Translations under genes and position numbers: made by a program
Notes under the pieces: model-generated
Database searches by the model: none
What the model was told of the DNA's origin: nothing
Seen by the model: only the letters and a program-made list of their open reading frames with translations
Assembly: GCF_003730275.1 (NCBI RefSeq)
Contig: NZ_QTTA01000017.1
Location: 124,001-188,000 of the forward strand
DNA from: Brevundimonas halotolerans
Lineage (GTDB): Bacteria; Pseudomonadota; Alphaproteobacteria; Caulobacterales; Caulobacteraceae
Direction: 5' to 3'
Length of the DNA stretch: 64,000 bases
In this document: positions 15,113 through 23,875 of the stretch, one piece after another
Position numbering within the stretch: the first letter of the stretch is position 1
Layout: each line of letters opens with the position of its first letter

Positions 15113-17077
15113 TTAGTTCGGCACACCCACCACGGCGTCAACCGAGTTACTGGTTACCGGGTGATAAAGGGGGCGCGCCTCGGCATAGATGCGCCGCGCC
15201 AGGTCGCGGCCCCATTCGCCCTCGCCCCAGAGGGTCTGGAACAGCGGCAGGACGAATTTGCGGCGCCCCATCCCGGTCAGGAAGGCTTCGGTCGGCGCCA
15301 CCGCAGGTTCATAGCGATGGGTCATGGCAATCTGCAGCCAGGCAAACAGCACTTCGGAATTGCCGGCCGCCGACAGGCCGAGACCTTCGTCCAGTGCCTT
15401 GAGTTGCGCATCGCTTAGCCAGTCCTGACCGGCCTGATGCCCCTCGGGCCGCCAGGCGAGGAAACGCTGGCGTTGCTGGGTGTTCCAGCCCTGCCACAGG
15501 GATTGCGGCGGTGCGCCGCCTTCGAGGAAGACGCTGCGGGCCGCCGCATCGACCGGATCAAAGGCCTGCGACACGGGGGCCATGGCATTGGACGGCAGGC
15601 CAGGTTGATAGACCCAGGCGTCCATCATCAGAGCCTCTTCCAGCGCGGCGTCGCCCCGGATCAGGTAAGTGCGGATATCCTCAAGGAACATCGTCGTCGT
15701 CATGGGCCGATAGGCATTCCTCTCGAAATAGCCCTTCAGCCAGCCATCGAACCGGTCGCGCCCGACGATCCGCTCGATCGTCCGCAGGAAGAAGGCGCCC
15801 TTTTCATAGGCGATGTTGGTCATGCCCTCGTCCGGATCGCGCCCGGCGAGGTCCAGCTTCAGGCGGGTGTCCTCGGGCGGCAGGTCGGCCAGTTCGCCCT
15901 GAAGGTCCTCCCAGCCCAGCACCTGCTCCTGCATGGCGCGGTCGCGGCCATAAACCGCCTCCATGATCCGGTTCTCGAAATAGACGGTGAAACCTTCATT
16001 GAGCCAGAAGTCGTCCCAGGTGGCATTGGTCACCAGATTGCCGGACCAGCTGTGCGCCAGTTCGTGGGCGACCAGGGCGACCAGCGACTGGTCCCCGGCG
16101 ACGATGGTCGGGGTGGCGAAGGTCAGGCGCGGATTTTCCATGCCACCGAACGGGAAGCTGGGCGGCAGCACCAGCAGGTCGTAGCGGCCCCACAAATAGG
16201 GCCCGTAGAGGGCCTCGGCCTCCTCGACCATCGACTCGACGGCGGGGAATTCGGCGCGCGCCGCCTCCAGCATGGACGGCTCCGTGTAGACGCCGGTCCG
16301 CTCACCCAGCGAGGCAAAGGCGATGTCACCCACGCCGATCGCGATCAGATAGGGCGGAACGGGGTTCCTCAACCGGAAGCGGTACGCCCGCTGGCCGGGC
16401 CCCGCCGGCTCACCTTCGGGCGTCAGCATCTCGGCGCTCATGACCGCCTTGAGGTCCTCGGGCACCACGATGCGGGCGGAGTAGGACTGGCGGATGCCGG
16501 GGCTGTCCTGGGTCGGGATCCAGGTCCGGGTCAGGATCGCCTGGCCCTGGCTGAACAGATAGGGCTGCTCACCGCCCGCCGTCTGGGACGGGTTCAGCCA
16601 CTGCAGGGCCGCGGCATCGGGCCGGGTGGCGTAGTTGATGACAAGCTTGCGGGTTTCACCGGCGCTGAGGGGCGGCAGGTCGATCTCCAGCGCCTGCCCC
16701 AGGATTGGATCGCTGGCGCCCAGTCGCCAGGTCATGGCGCGACCGGCGCCGTCGCTCACCGACTCGATGTCCAGATTGCGGACATCCAGAATGATCTGGT
16801 CGGCGCCCGCGCGCCCGCTGATGTCCAGCGTCGCCGTGCCGGACAGGACCTTGCGGTCGAAGTCGGCGGTCAGGTCCAGATCGACGTGGCCTACGCGGGC
16901 GACCTCGGGCCGGGCATGGGAGTGGACGTCGCGGACCCACTGTACTTCGGCGGGCGCCTGGGCGGCCGGATTGGTCCCCGCTCCGCCCCACCCCGGCATG
17001 GAGGTACAGGCCGCCATCGTCATGCCCAGAGCGGCAGTAAGGGCAAGCGTGGAGACGGAAGCGAGCTTGAAGGCCAT
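15113..17077 (-). CDS. M1-family zinc aminopeptidase, exported lipoprotein
   Basis: 654 residues with a lipoprotein-like leader (LGMTMAACTSMPG, Cys near residue 23). An N-terminal beta domain starts near residue 60 and a catalytic gluzincin domain follows. The substrate loop is FGGMENPRL (a GxMEN variant), the zinc site is HELAHSWSGNLV with the third ligand Glu in WLNEGFTVYFENRIM, and a C-terminal helical domain resembles leukotriene A4 hydrolases. It removes N-terminal residues from peptides in the periplasm or at the outer membrane. Length and order match the LTA4H-like bacterial subgroup. The upstream 100 bp holds its own promoter region; no operon partner is seen. Confidence 0.93.
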   Translation of the reverse strand: MAFKLASVSTLALTAALGMTMAACTSMPGWGGAGTNPAAQAPAEVQWVRDVHSHARPEVARVGHVDLDLTADFDRKVLSGTATLDISGRAGADQIILDVRNLDIESVSDGAGRAMTWRLGASDPILGQALEIDLPPLSAGETRKLVINYATRPDAAALQWLNPSQTAGGEQPYLFSQGQAILTRTWIPTQDSPGIRQSYSARIVVPEDLKAVMSAEMLTPEGEPAGPGQRAYRFRLRNPVPPYLIAIGVGDIAFASLGERTGVYTEPSMLEAARAEFPAVESMVEEAEALYGPYLWGRYDLLVLPPSFPFGGMENPRLTFATPTIVAGDQSLVALVAHELAHSWSGNLVTNATWDDFWLNEGFTVYFENRIMEAVYGRDRAMQEQVLGWEDLQGELADLPPEDTRLKLDLAGRDPDEGMTNIAYEKGAFFLRTIERIVGRDRFDGWLKGYFERNAYRPMTTTMFLEDIRTYLIRGDAALEEALMMDAWVYQPGLPSNAMAPVSQAFDPVDAAARSVFLEGGAPPQSLWQGWNTQQRQRFLAWRPEGHQAGQDWLSDAQLKALDEGLGLSAAGNSEVLFAWLQIAMTHRYEPAVAPTEAFLTGMGRRKFVLPLFQTLWGEGEWGRDLARRIYAEARPLYHPVTSNSVDAVVGVPN

Positions 17078-17176
17078 CGGGGTTTCCTCATGGTGTCGGA
17101 GTCGCGCCCGCCGGAAATGAATCCGGAGGCACCTTCGTTCCGGTCACCCGACCAGCCCCGCCGCGCCAGGTCAAGC

Positions 17177-18427
17177 TCAGGCCGGTCGGCTTTCAGTCTC
17201 GACCGTGCTGAACAGCTTGCCCCGCTCGGCCACCAGCACCGCGACGAGCGCCAGCACGCCGCATCCGGTGATACCGATGGTCATGGGCGCCGCCGTGCCG
17301 TCGAAGCTTTGGCCGATCAGGAAGCCGGTCAGCGAGCCGAACGTCGTCGAGACGAACCCCTGCACAGACGAGGCTGTCCCCGCGATCCGGCCCATATTGT
17401 TCATGGCCAGGGCGCCGAAATTGCCCGCGATGAAGCCGAAGCAGAACATGGTCAGCCCCTGCAGCAGGGCGAAGCTGATCAGGCTTTCGTGGCCGGTCAG
17501 GGTCACGCCGGCGTGGACGGCCGCTGAGGTGATGAAGCCGATCAGGGCCAGATGCGACAGGCGCCGCGATCCCAGCCGCTCGACCAGTCGCGCATTGGTC
17601 AGGGACGCCACGGCGATCCCGGCCGCCATGAGGCCGAAGACGGTCGTGAACAGGGTCGGCTGCTGGAACACATCGAAAAAGATCTGCTGGCTGGAATTGA
17701 TGAAGGCAAACAGCGATCCGGTGATCGCCGTCATCGCCAGCGTATAGCCGACCGAGAGCCGGTCGCTGACAACGGCGCGGAAGGCTTCGGCGATCCGGCC
17801 AAAGCGGATCGGCAGGCGATTCTCTGCGGCCAGGGTCTCGGGCAGGCGGATCAGGGCCCAGATCATGAATCCCGAGCCCGCGAGAGCCAGGACGCCGAAT
17901 ATCCAGCGCCACGGGGCGACGAACAGCACCAGTTGCCCCAGCGTCGGCGCCAGGATGGGCACGCCAAGGAAGACGAGAAAGCTCAGCGACATGACCCGGG
18001 CCATGGTCCGCCCGGAATAGCGATCCCGCACGATCGATACCGCCAGCACGCGCAGGGCCGCAGCCCCCAGTCCGGTGCCCAGCCGCGCGAGAATCAGGGC
18101 CTCGAAGGTCGTCGTGAAGGCGGCGACCACACTGAACAGGACGTACAGGCTGAGCCCTGCCATCAGCACCGGCTTGCGGCCATAGCGGTCCGCCAGTGGG
18201 CCGTAGATCAACTGGGCCATGCCAAACCCGAGGAGGTAGGCGGTGATCACCCATTGCCGCGCGTTCTCGGACGCCACGTCGAGGGCGTCGCCGATGGCGG
18301 GTAGCGCCGGCAGCATCATGTCGATCGCCAGGGCGTTCAGCGCCATCATCGTGGCGATCAGGGCGACGAACTCGGGAAAGCCCGGGCCGCGCTCGGGCTT
18401 GGGAAGAGACACGTCGGGTGTTTGCAT
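17177..18427 (-). CDS. MFS drug exporter, Bcr/CflA family
   Basis: 416 residues with 12 hydrophobic segments. Family motifs are ALAIDMMLPALPAIGDAL in TM1, the loop GPLADRYGRKPVLMAGL after TM2 (motif A), RLGTGLGAAALRVLAVSIVRD in TM4 and VPILAPTLGQL in TM5. Proton-coupled export of drugs or metabolites is the family role; the substrate cannot be told. I chose ATG 18425-18427 (MQTPDV). A perfect palindrome covers this start codon, hinting at control by a dimeric repressor. It is divergent from a methyltransferase gene. Confidence 0.92.
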   Translation of the reverse strand: MQTPDVSLPKPERGPGFPEFVALIATMMALNALAIDMMLPALPAIGDALDVASENARQWVITAYLLGFGMAQLIYGPLADRYGRKPVLMAGLSLYVLFSVVAAFTTTFEALILARLGTGLGAAALRVLAVSIVRDRYSGRTMARVMSLSFLVFLGVPILAPTLGQLVLFVAPWRWIFGVLALAGSGFMIWALIRLPETLAAENRLPIRFGRIAEAFRAVVSDRLSVGYTLAMTAITGSLFAFINSSQQIFFDVFQQPTLFTTVFGLMAAGIAVASLTNARLVERLGSRRLSHLALIGFITSAAVHAGVTLTGHESLISFALLQGLTMFCFGFIAGNFGALAMNNMGRIAGTASSVQGFVSTTFGSLTGFLIGQSFDGTAAPMTIGITGCGVLALVAVLVAERGKLFSTVETESRPA

Positions 18428-18437
18428 CCGATGCAAA
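18421..18437. promoter_or_regulatory. perfect 17-bp palindrome over the MFS start codon
   Basis: TTTGCATCCGATGCAAA has two eight-base arms around one central base. It includes the ATG of the exporter and lies about 130 bp before the divergent methyltransferase gene. Placement and symmetry fit an operator for a TetR- or MarR-like repressor, but no such regulator gene is adjacent. Confidence 0.5.
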
Positions 18438-18562
18438 TGCGACCCGCTCTCGCTTTTTGCAACTGCGAGGGCCGCAGATTTTCGTCACACGGGTCGAGCT
18501 CGCCTTGGGCCCCTGCTATGGCTGAAGATGGTTCGGTTTCAACCCTGCTGCAGGAGCCCCTC

Positions 18563-19507
18563 ATGGACGACCGCGATATCGCGCTGGCCGCTCTCGGAAA
18601 CCGGGTCGCGCTTCTGGAGCGCCAGGTCGAAGCGCTGGCCGCCCTGCACCTGCCCGATGAACGCCACTGGCGCGGCGGCCCTCCGGTCAGGTCTGATCGA
18701 AAGCCGGGACGCGGGGTGTTTCGAACCTCGCCTGCGTGTCGCCAGAGCCATTTCGATACCGGCTGGTTCTCATACTGGTGTGAGCAACTGGGCGCGTACC
18801 CCGGCTATCACAGGAAATTGTGGGAGCTGGTGCTTATCTGTCAGGCGCTGCATGAGCGAAAGCTGCTCAGACGAGGGGCGCGAGGGCTGGGATTTGGTGT
18901 GGGGCGCGAGCCGCTTTCTGCCTGTTTTGCCGCGCGCGGCTGTCACATCACCGCGACCGATCAGGCCGCCGATGAGGCGGTCGACACGGGTTGGGCCGAC
19001 TCCGGTCAGCATGCTGTCGGCAAGGCTGCACTGATGAGGCCTGACCTGTGTCCCACGGACGTGTTTGATCGCTCGGTCGAATTCAGGGCTGTCGATATGA
19101 ACGCCATTCCCGACGACCTCGTCGACTTCGATTTCTGCTGGTCTGCCTGCGCCCTTGAGCATCTGGGGTCGCTGAAAGCCGGCATGGACTTCATCGAGCG
19201 CTCCCTCGGCACACTCGCGCCCGGCGGCGTGGCGGTTCACACGACGGAGTTGAACCTCACCTCAGACATCGAGACGCTGTCGGAGGGGGGAACCGTGCTG
19301 TATCGGCCTCGTGACCTCCACGCGCTGGTCGGGCACCAGGCTGGCGGGCACAGGGTGATGCCGCTGGACCTGAGCGCCGGGAACGGACCGGTCGACCGCT
19401 ACATCGATATCCCGCCCTACCGGAATGACCCGCATTTGCGGCTGTCCGTGGCCGGGTTCGTGACGACCTCGGTCGGCCTGATCATCCAGAAGGCCGGCCA
19501 GCCCTGA
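18563..19507 (+). CDS. SAM-dependent methyltransferase, class I fold
   Basis: About 314 residues. A nucleotide-binding loop LGFGVGREPLSACFAARG followed by an acidic residue (ITATDQ) marks the SAM site. VDFDFCWSACALEHLGSLKAGMDFI is the post-II region typical of methyltransferases acting on sugars or small molecules, and FIERSLGTLAPGGVAVHTTE is motif III. The N-terminus has a short predicted coiled coil (ALGNRVALLERQVEALAAL). ATG 18563 is chosen because AGGAG sits eight bases upstream; an in-frame ATG at 18518 would lengthen it by 15 residues. The substrate is unknown. A tRNA-Leu gene lies seven bases downstream on the other strand. Confidence 0.82.
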   Translation: MDDRDIALAALGNRVALLERQVEALAALHLPDERHWRGGPPVRSDRKPGRGVFRTSPACRQSHFDTGWFSYWCEQLGAYPGYHRKLWELVLICQALHERKLLRRGARGLGFGVGREPLSACFAARGCHITATDQAADEAVDTGWADSGQHAVGKAALMRPDLCPTDVFDRSVEFRAVDMNAIPDDLVDFDFCWSACALEHLGSLKAGMDFIERSLGTLAPGGVAVHTTELNLTSDIETLSEGGTVLYRPRDLHALVGHQAGGHRVMPLDLSAGNGPVDRYIDIPPYRNDPHLRLSVAGFVTTSVGLIIQKAGQP

Positions 19508-19513
19508 GGGCGA

Positions 19514-19598
19514 TGGTGCGGGTGGTCGGACTCGAACCGACACTCCTTTCGGAACCGGATTTTGAGTCCGGCGCGTCTACCAATTCCACCACACCCGC
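19514..19598 (-). tRNA. tRNA-Leu (CAA anticodon)
   Basis: On the minus strand the acceptor GCGGGTG pairs with CACCCGC, the D-arm contains GGTAGACGCG, and the anticodon loop CTCAAAA gives CAA. There is a long variable arm (TTCCGAAAGGAGTGT), as expected for class II tRNA-Leu, and the T-loop is TTCGAGT. CCA is encoded. At 85 nt it is the right size. It reads UUG codons. Confidence 0.95.
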
Positions 19599-19692
19599 GT
19601 GAGGTCCGGGGGATTTAGCGGATCATGTGGTGTGATGCCACGGCTTATTGAGATCGGCCGGGCGATCGCATCGCCCTGCATCCCGCCGTCCC

Positions 19693-20520
19693 TCACATCA
19701 AACGAAAGGTTACCGTAAAGAACACCCGACGCACCGGCACAGGGGCGTCGGCGTCCTCGGCGACCTGCAGACGGGCCCGGCGTGTGGCATTGAGGGCCTC
19801 GCGGCCGAACCTTGAGTCCGCCGGATGCTGTGACTCCGCGATGCAATCTTCGAGACTGCCGTCGGGCCGTGTGTTGCAGCTGATGACCGCAAAGCCCGAG
19901 GCGTAGGTGGAGTTGTTGGGGAAAGTCGGTCGTGGCGCCCTTTCCCAGATGATCGACGCGGGCAAGCCGGGATTTTCATCCCGTCCAAGCACATCATCGC
20001 GCGGGTCATCCAGCGGGCGATCGCAGGTGGTCAACACCTCATCGATGTGACGGGCGGAGCGCGGAAGCTCGATCCGGTAGGACAGCGACCGGCCTTCACC
20101 GCCCCCATCCGGCACGCGAATCTGCAGTGCCCCGCCTTCGCGCAATCTGCGAGCGAAGGGCGCCGGGAACAGGCCCACCGCCATGGTGTCGTTGACGGCG
20201 ATCACCCAGCGCCCCCCATACTCCTCATCATCCCGGAAGGTCATGTAGAGGGGGCGGTATGAAATGCCGATGCTGCTGGGTTCCGGATTGACGGGCGGGG
20301 GCAGGCCCCCGATCACCGCATCAAGCGAACCGTCCAGGCACCGGACCGTGATGCCCAGTCCATTGCTGAACTGGAGATAGGCCATCACCTGTTTGTTGCG
20401 GCGGTCCCGGACGATGTCCCAGTCGTCACCGGGGTCCTGCGTGAGACCGGGCGTGGCCTGCGCCAGCCCGAGGACAAGCGCCAGGGCTGCCGTGCATGGC
20501 CGACGGATCGGCGCGCGCAT
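19693..20520 (-). CDS. exported protein with TonB-C-like C-terminal domain
   Basis: 275 residues with a signal peptide (ALALVLGLAQATPGLTQ). The central part is unassigned; the last 90 residues (PTFPNNSTYASGFAVISCNTRPDGSLEDCIAESQHP, continuing to FGREALNATRRARLQ) have the pattern of the TonB C-terminal or Gram-negative energy-transducer repeat, here with a Cys pair around the turn. It has no membrane anchor typical of TonB itself. It is a tandem paralogue of the next gene upstream, which ends four bases before this ATG, and of the same operon. The role is unknown; ordinary TonB function is doubtful. Confidence 0.7.
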   Translation of the reverse strand: MRAPIRRPCTAALALVLGLAQATPGLTQDPGDDWDIVRDRRNKQVMAYLQFSNGLGITVRCLDGSLDAVIGGLPPPVNPEPSSIGISYRPLYMTFRDDEEYGGRWVIAVNDTMAVGLFPAPFARRLREGGALQIRVPDGGGEGRSLSYRIELPRSARHIDEVLTTCDRPLDDPRDDVLGRDENPGLPASIIWERAPRPTFPNNSTYASGFAVISCNTRPDGSLEDCIAESQHPADSRFGREALNATRRARLQVAEDADAPVPVRRVFFTVTFRLM

Positions 20521-20523
20521 CGG

Positions 20524-21264
20524 TCACTCCACCATCGTCGTCAGGCGGATCGAAACCAGGCGTCCGGGCGGAACCTCGCCGCGGATCCGGGACTCTTCCA
20601 GCGAGCGGACACTGGCTTCGCCATAGCCATAGCCAGCAGGGCTTTCAGCCTCGGCCTCGCAGTCGGTCAGGCGACCGCCCTCGGCCGTCATGCAGGTGAC
20701 ATAGGCCCAGCCTGACACACGGTCGCGGGCGGCGCGCGGCGGAATGATCACCCGGCCTTCGCGGAGAAAATCATCGCCCCCTGCAGACAGGCGGAGCGGC
20801 TCGGCCTCATCCCTTTCGTGGAACAGGGGCTGGCCACAGGCCGTCAGTACGCCCTCCATCCCGGAGGTATCGGCGGGCGGGGTCACAGTGAACTGGACTG
20901 CCCCGTCCCCTTCGCCAAACTGCAGCATGGCCGTGCGGGTATTGACGAAGCCCCGCATCAGCTGGGTCGGCCGCTCGGCAATCAGGTATCGCCCGTTCTC
21001 GGAGGGCATCCACGCCCCCCAGTGGACCCGGCCGTCCCCGAACCGCGCGGCGACTTCGATGGTCGGCATGCGAATCTGAAGCCCCTGAATCAGTAGCTCG
21101 GGCGTGCCGGCCTGACAGCGCGCGATCACCGCGATACCCTCGGGGAAGACCGCATAGGCCAGGGTGAGGTCATCCGCAGTCTGGGCCGTCCAGGCCTCTG
21201 GCTGCTGCGCCAGAACCGGACCGGCGGCGAGGGCGGCAATCAGGGCACCGGCGACCGCTTTCAT
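20524..21264 (-). CDS. exported protein paralogous to its downstream neighbour
   Basis: 246 residues with signal peptide MKAVAGALIAALAAGPVLAQ. The layout matches the neighbour: YAVFPEGIAVIARCQAGTPELLIQGL aligns with its LQFSNGLGITVRCLDGSLDAVIGGL, GVLTACGQPL with VLTTCDRPL, and a C-terminal GWAYVTCMTAEGGRLTDCE matches GFAVISCNTRPDGSLEDC. The conserved Cys residues suggest disulfides in the periplasm. It begins inside the stop of the FAH-family gene (ATGA at 21261-21264), so the three are translationally coupled. The function is unknown. Confidence 0.7.
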   Translation of the reverse strand: MKAVAGALIAALAAGPVLAQQPEAWTAQTADDLTLAYAVFPEGIAVIARCQAGTPELLIQGLQIRMPTIEVAARFGDGRVHWGAWMPSENGRYLIAERPTQLMRGFVNTRTAMLQFGEGDGAVQFTVTPPADTSGMEGVLTACGQPLFHERDEAEPLRLSAGGDDFLREGRVIIPPRAARDRVSGWAYVTCMTAEGGRLTDCEAEAESPAGYGYGEASVRSLEESRIRGEVPPGRLVSIRLTTMVE

Positions 21265-22271
21265 CCCACAGGCTCCACCGTCTGTTCGATCGTCCCGAAG
21301 ATCGAGTGGTGCTTTTCGTCCAGCATTTCGATGCGGACGGTGTCGCCATGTTGAAGGAAGGGGGTCTCGGCCTTGCCGTGCTGGATGGTCTCGACGGTGC
21401 GGACCTCGGCGATGCAGGAATAGCCCAGCCCGCCTTCGCTGACCGGCTTGCCCGGACCGCCGTCGGCGTCGCGGTTGGACACAGTGCCCGAGCCGATGAT
21501 CGACCCCGCCACCAGCGACCGGGTCTTGGCCAGATGCGCGATCAGGGTGCCGAAGTCGAAGGTCATGTCGTCGCCGGCGTCGGCCTGACCAAACGGCTTG
21601 CCATTCAGGGTGACGGTCAGGGCGCCGTGCAGCTTGCCGTCTTTCCAGCGATCGCCAAGCGAGTCGGGCGTGACGAACACGGGGGTAAAGGCGCTGGCGG
21701 GCTTGGACTGGACGAAGCCAAAGCCCTTGCCCAGTTCGGCCGGGATCAGATTGCGCAGGGACACGTCGTTGACCAGTCCGACCAGCCGGATGTGGCCCAG
21801 CGCCTCGTCGGGGGACACGCCTTGGGGCACATCGCCGGTGACGACCACGACCTCGGCCTCGAGATCACAGCCCCAAGCGGGATCGGCCAGCGGAATGGGA
21901 TCGCGCGGGCCGAGGAAGCCATCGGACCCGCCCTGATACATCAGCGGATCGGTCCAGAAGCTCTCGGGCATTTCGGCGCCGCGGGCCTGCCGGACCAGCG
22001 CGACGTGGTTCACATAGGCCGAGCCGTCGGCCCACTGATAGGCGCGCGGCAGGGGCGCCGAGGCCTCCCGCTCATGAAAGCGGCCGCGCGGCACGGCTTC
22101 ATGTTCCAGGCTTTCAGCCAGGGCACGCAGGCGCGGTTCGCACCGGTCCCAGTCATCCAGAGCCGCCTGCAGGGTCGGGGCGATCAGAAAGGCGTCGGTG
22201 AACCAGTTCAGGTCTTCCGACACCACGACGAGGCGGCCGTCACGGCCATGTTTCAGGGATGCGAGTTTCAT
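21261..22271 (-). CDS. fumarylacetoacetate hydrolase (FAH) family protein
   Basis: 336 residues of the FAH fold, which hydrolyses C-C bonds in beta-diketo acids with a divalent metal. Seen are YQGGSDGFLGPRDPIP, the metal-binding CDLEAEVVVVTGDVPQG (Glu-x-Glu region), LVGLVNDVSLRNLIPAELGKGFGFVQSKPAS (with an Asp ligand) and LVAGSIIGSGTVSN. The distance to HppD on the same strand, and this length, fit a fumarylacetoacetase of tyrosine breakdown, the last step, giving fumarate and acetoacetate. Other FAH-family activities cannot be excluded. Homogentisate dioxygenase and maleylacetoacetate isomerase genes are not in the window. Confidence 0.87.
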   Translation of the reverse strand: MKLASLKHGRDGRLVVVSEDLNWFTDAFLIAPTLQAALDDWDRCEPRLRALAESLEHEAVPRGRFHEREASAPLPRAYQWADGSAYVNHVALVRQARGAEMPESFWTDPLMYQGGSDGFLGPRDPIPLADPAWGCDLEAEVVVVTGDVPQGVSPDEALGHIRLVGLVNDVSLRNLIPAELGKGFGFVQSKPASAFTPVFVTPDSLGDRWKDGKLHGALTVTLNGKPFGQADAGDDMTFDFGTLIAHLAKTRSLVAGSIIGSGTVSNRDADGGPGKPVSEGGLGYSCIAEVRTVETIQHGKAETPFLQHGDTVRIEMLDEKHHSIFGTIEQTVEPVG

Positions 22272-22333
22272 CCCACCTCTCTAGACGCAAACACTCCGGC
22301 AGGAAAACCGTCGCTGTCGGACCGGGTGCCCGA

Positions 22334-23062
22334 TCAGGGGTGCCGGCCCAAGGCCTCCCGGGCTTTCCGCATCTCCTCGATACGGGCGTCTTTGTGTGAC
22401 CAATAGTCGTGAAAGACCCGAACCGCGCGGGACAGGGCGTCGATCTGCTCTTCGCGTGTCATTACCGACGGCGGAGAGGGAGGCGGAGGCGGAGGAGGAG
22501 TAGGCGCGGGCGGTATCGGGCCGTTGATGATGGTAACCTGGCTTACGGCGGCGGCGGCCCCGCATTTGCAACGCGCCGAATCGCCCTTCGCCCCGCAGTC
22601 ACACGATGACCCGGGGGTCGAGGGGGCCGGAGCAGCGGGGGTGGGCGCGGGCGTCGGCGAGGCGGCCCCGGGCTTGCCAGCGAGGGCCGCTTCCAACGCA
22701 CCAAACGGCGAGGCGACCCCCTTGCCCAGGACCATGACGGGGCCAAGCAAGTCCCTGATGCGATCTCGCAGGGCCTCGGCCTTGGCGTACAGGTCCCGGC
22801 TGCTGGCCGACAGGGCCGCCTCGGTCGCTTTCAGTATAGCCTTGTGAATGGCCTCGGCAGCCTCCTCGGCGTGCCGGTCCGGGGCATACAGCCGACCGAG
22901 GTACCAGCCAACAAAAGCCGCCATGGCCACGAAGGCGACCAGCAGCGCTAGCAACATCGGATCCACACCCAGGAACACAGGTGAGTCCACGGCCTCATAG
23001 GCGGCGGGCGCCTGAAACTCGGTCGGATAAACGGCCACGATCCCCTCCCTGAACGCTCCCAT
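22334..23062 (-). CDS. membrane protein with proline-rich region, unknown function
   Basis: 242 residues, no family recognised. One membrane segment lies at about residues 34-56 (PMLLALLVAFVAMAAFVGWYLG), then a helical stretch (HAEEAAEAIHKAILKATEAAL). A low-complexity Pro/Ala region (PTPAPTPAAPAPSTP) follows, then a Cys cluster (SSCDCGAKGDSARCKCG) and another polyproline run before the basic C-terminus. The four closely spaced cysteines could bind a metal, but this is only pattern. It looks like a one-pass protein with a large soluble tail. Not clearly in an operon. Confidence 0.65.
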   Translation of the reverse strand: MGAFREGIVAVYPTEFQAPAAYEAVDSPVFLGVDPMLLALLVAFVAMAAFVGWYLGRLYAPDRHAEEAAEAIHKAILKATEAALSASSRDLYAKAEALRDRIRDLLGPVMVLGKGVASPFGALEAALAGKPGAASPTPAPTPAAPAPSTPGSSCDCGAKGDSARCKCGAAAAVSQVTIINGPIPPAPTPPPPPPPSPPSVMTREEQIDALSRAVRVFHDYWSHKDARIEEMRKAREALGRHP

Positions 23063-23111
23063 GATGGCAGGGTCCGCCCGCTTGGCAACGGGAAAGGTTA
23101 ACGGCGGTGCG

Positions 23112-23381
23112 TCAGCGTGACGGTTCGATCACGGCGCGGGCCTCGGCCCCCTGCCGCATGCCGGGCAACCGCACCTCGACCTCGATGGCGATGCTGCCCT
23201 CGGGCTGGTGGGCCCAGATATAGCGGCGCTCGACCTCGACCTCGAGCCCGCCGGCCGTCAGCCCCTCATAGGTGTCGCCCCACGGGGTGATGCGCTTCAT
23301 CTCGGCCCAGCTGAGTGCACAGGCGGCGTCCAGCTCCTCGATGGCCAGGGCGGACAGGTCGTCGGGGTGTTCTGTGCTCAC
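23112..23381 (-). CDS. small hypothetical protein coupled to a methyltransferase gene
   Basis: 89 residues from GTG 23379-23381, which overlaps the TGA of the upstream gene by GTGA. I do not recognise a family. The sequence is soluble and beta-rich, for example GGLEVEVERRYIWAHQPEGS and IAIEVEVRLPGM. The start is set by the overlap; a longer frame upstream would run over the methyltransferase coding region. Translational coupling suggests that the two gene products are needed together. Confidence 0.6.
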   Translation of the reverse strand: MSTEHPDDLSALAIEELDAACALSWAEMKRITPWGDTYEGLTAGGLEVEVERRYIWAHQPEGSIAIEVEVRLPGMRQGAEARAVIEPSR

Positions 23382-23872
23382 AGCCAGCGCCTCACCCGGT
23401 TGCGATAGGCCTCGTATTCGGCGCCGAAGGTGCGGGCCAGATAGGCCTCTTCCTTGCGGATGATGGCCCAGTCGATGACCACCAGACAGGGGATCAGCAT
23501 CAGCAGGGCGATGGGCGAGTCCATGGCAATGGCCAGCCCGGCATAGGTGAGGGCGAACCCGACGTAGATCGGATTGCGGCTGAACCTGTAAGGCCCGTCG
23601 GTCGCCAGCGCCGTCGACGGCTTCCACGGCTCGACCGCCGTGCCCAGCCGCCGGAACAGCCCCGCCGCCATCCCGTCCAGCAACAGCCCGCCGAGGATCA
23701 GGGCGAGCGCCAGTCCGCGCCGCAGCTCGGTCCCGAGGCCGAGGCTGATGTCCTCGCCCGACGGCAGGCCGATCTGGACGCCATAACGATCCAGCGCCCA
23801 GCCGAGTCCAAGGAAGGCGAAATAGATCAGCGGCGGCGGCACCGCCACATTGGGATGATCGCGGGTGGTCAC
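23378..23872 (-). CDS. isoprenylcysteine carboxyl methyltransferase (ICMT)-family membrane protein
   Basis: 164 residues with four or five hydrophobic segments. The C-terminal half carries the ICMT/PEMT signature: GPYRFSRNPIYVGFALTYAGLAIA, where RNPIY is the SAM-binding helix, and then EEAYLARTFGAEYEAYRNRVRRW (the Glu-Glu, Phe-Gly, Tyr pattern near the end). Bacterial members methylate lipids or small hydrophobic compounds; the substrate is not known. It starts three bases after the isoaspartyl peptidase stop and overlaps the following gene. Confidence 0.85.
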   Translation of the reverse strand: MTTRDHPNVAVPPPLIYFAFLGLGWALDRYGVQIGLPSGEDISLGLGTELRRGLALALILGGLLLDGMAAGLFRRLGTAVEPWKPSTALATDGPYRFSRNPIYVGFALTYAGLAIAMDSPIALLMLIPCLVVIDWAIIRKEEAYLARTFGAEYEAYRNRVRRWL

Positions 23873-23875
23873 GGC

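Noticed and set aside
15437..17527. A 696-codon plus-strand open frame opposite the M1 aminopeptidase
   Set aside because: The minus strand carries HELAHSWSGNLV and a lipoprotein leader; the plus frame has no recognisable feature.
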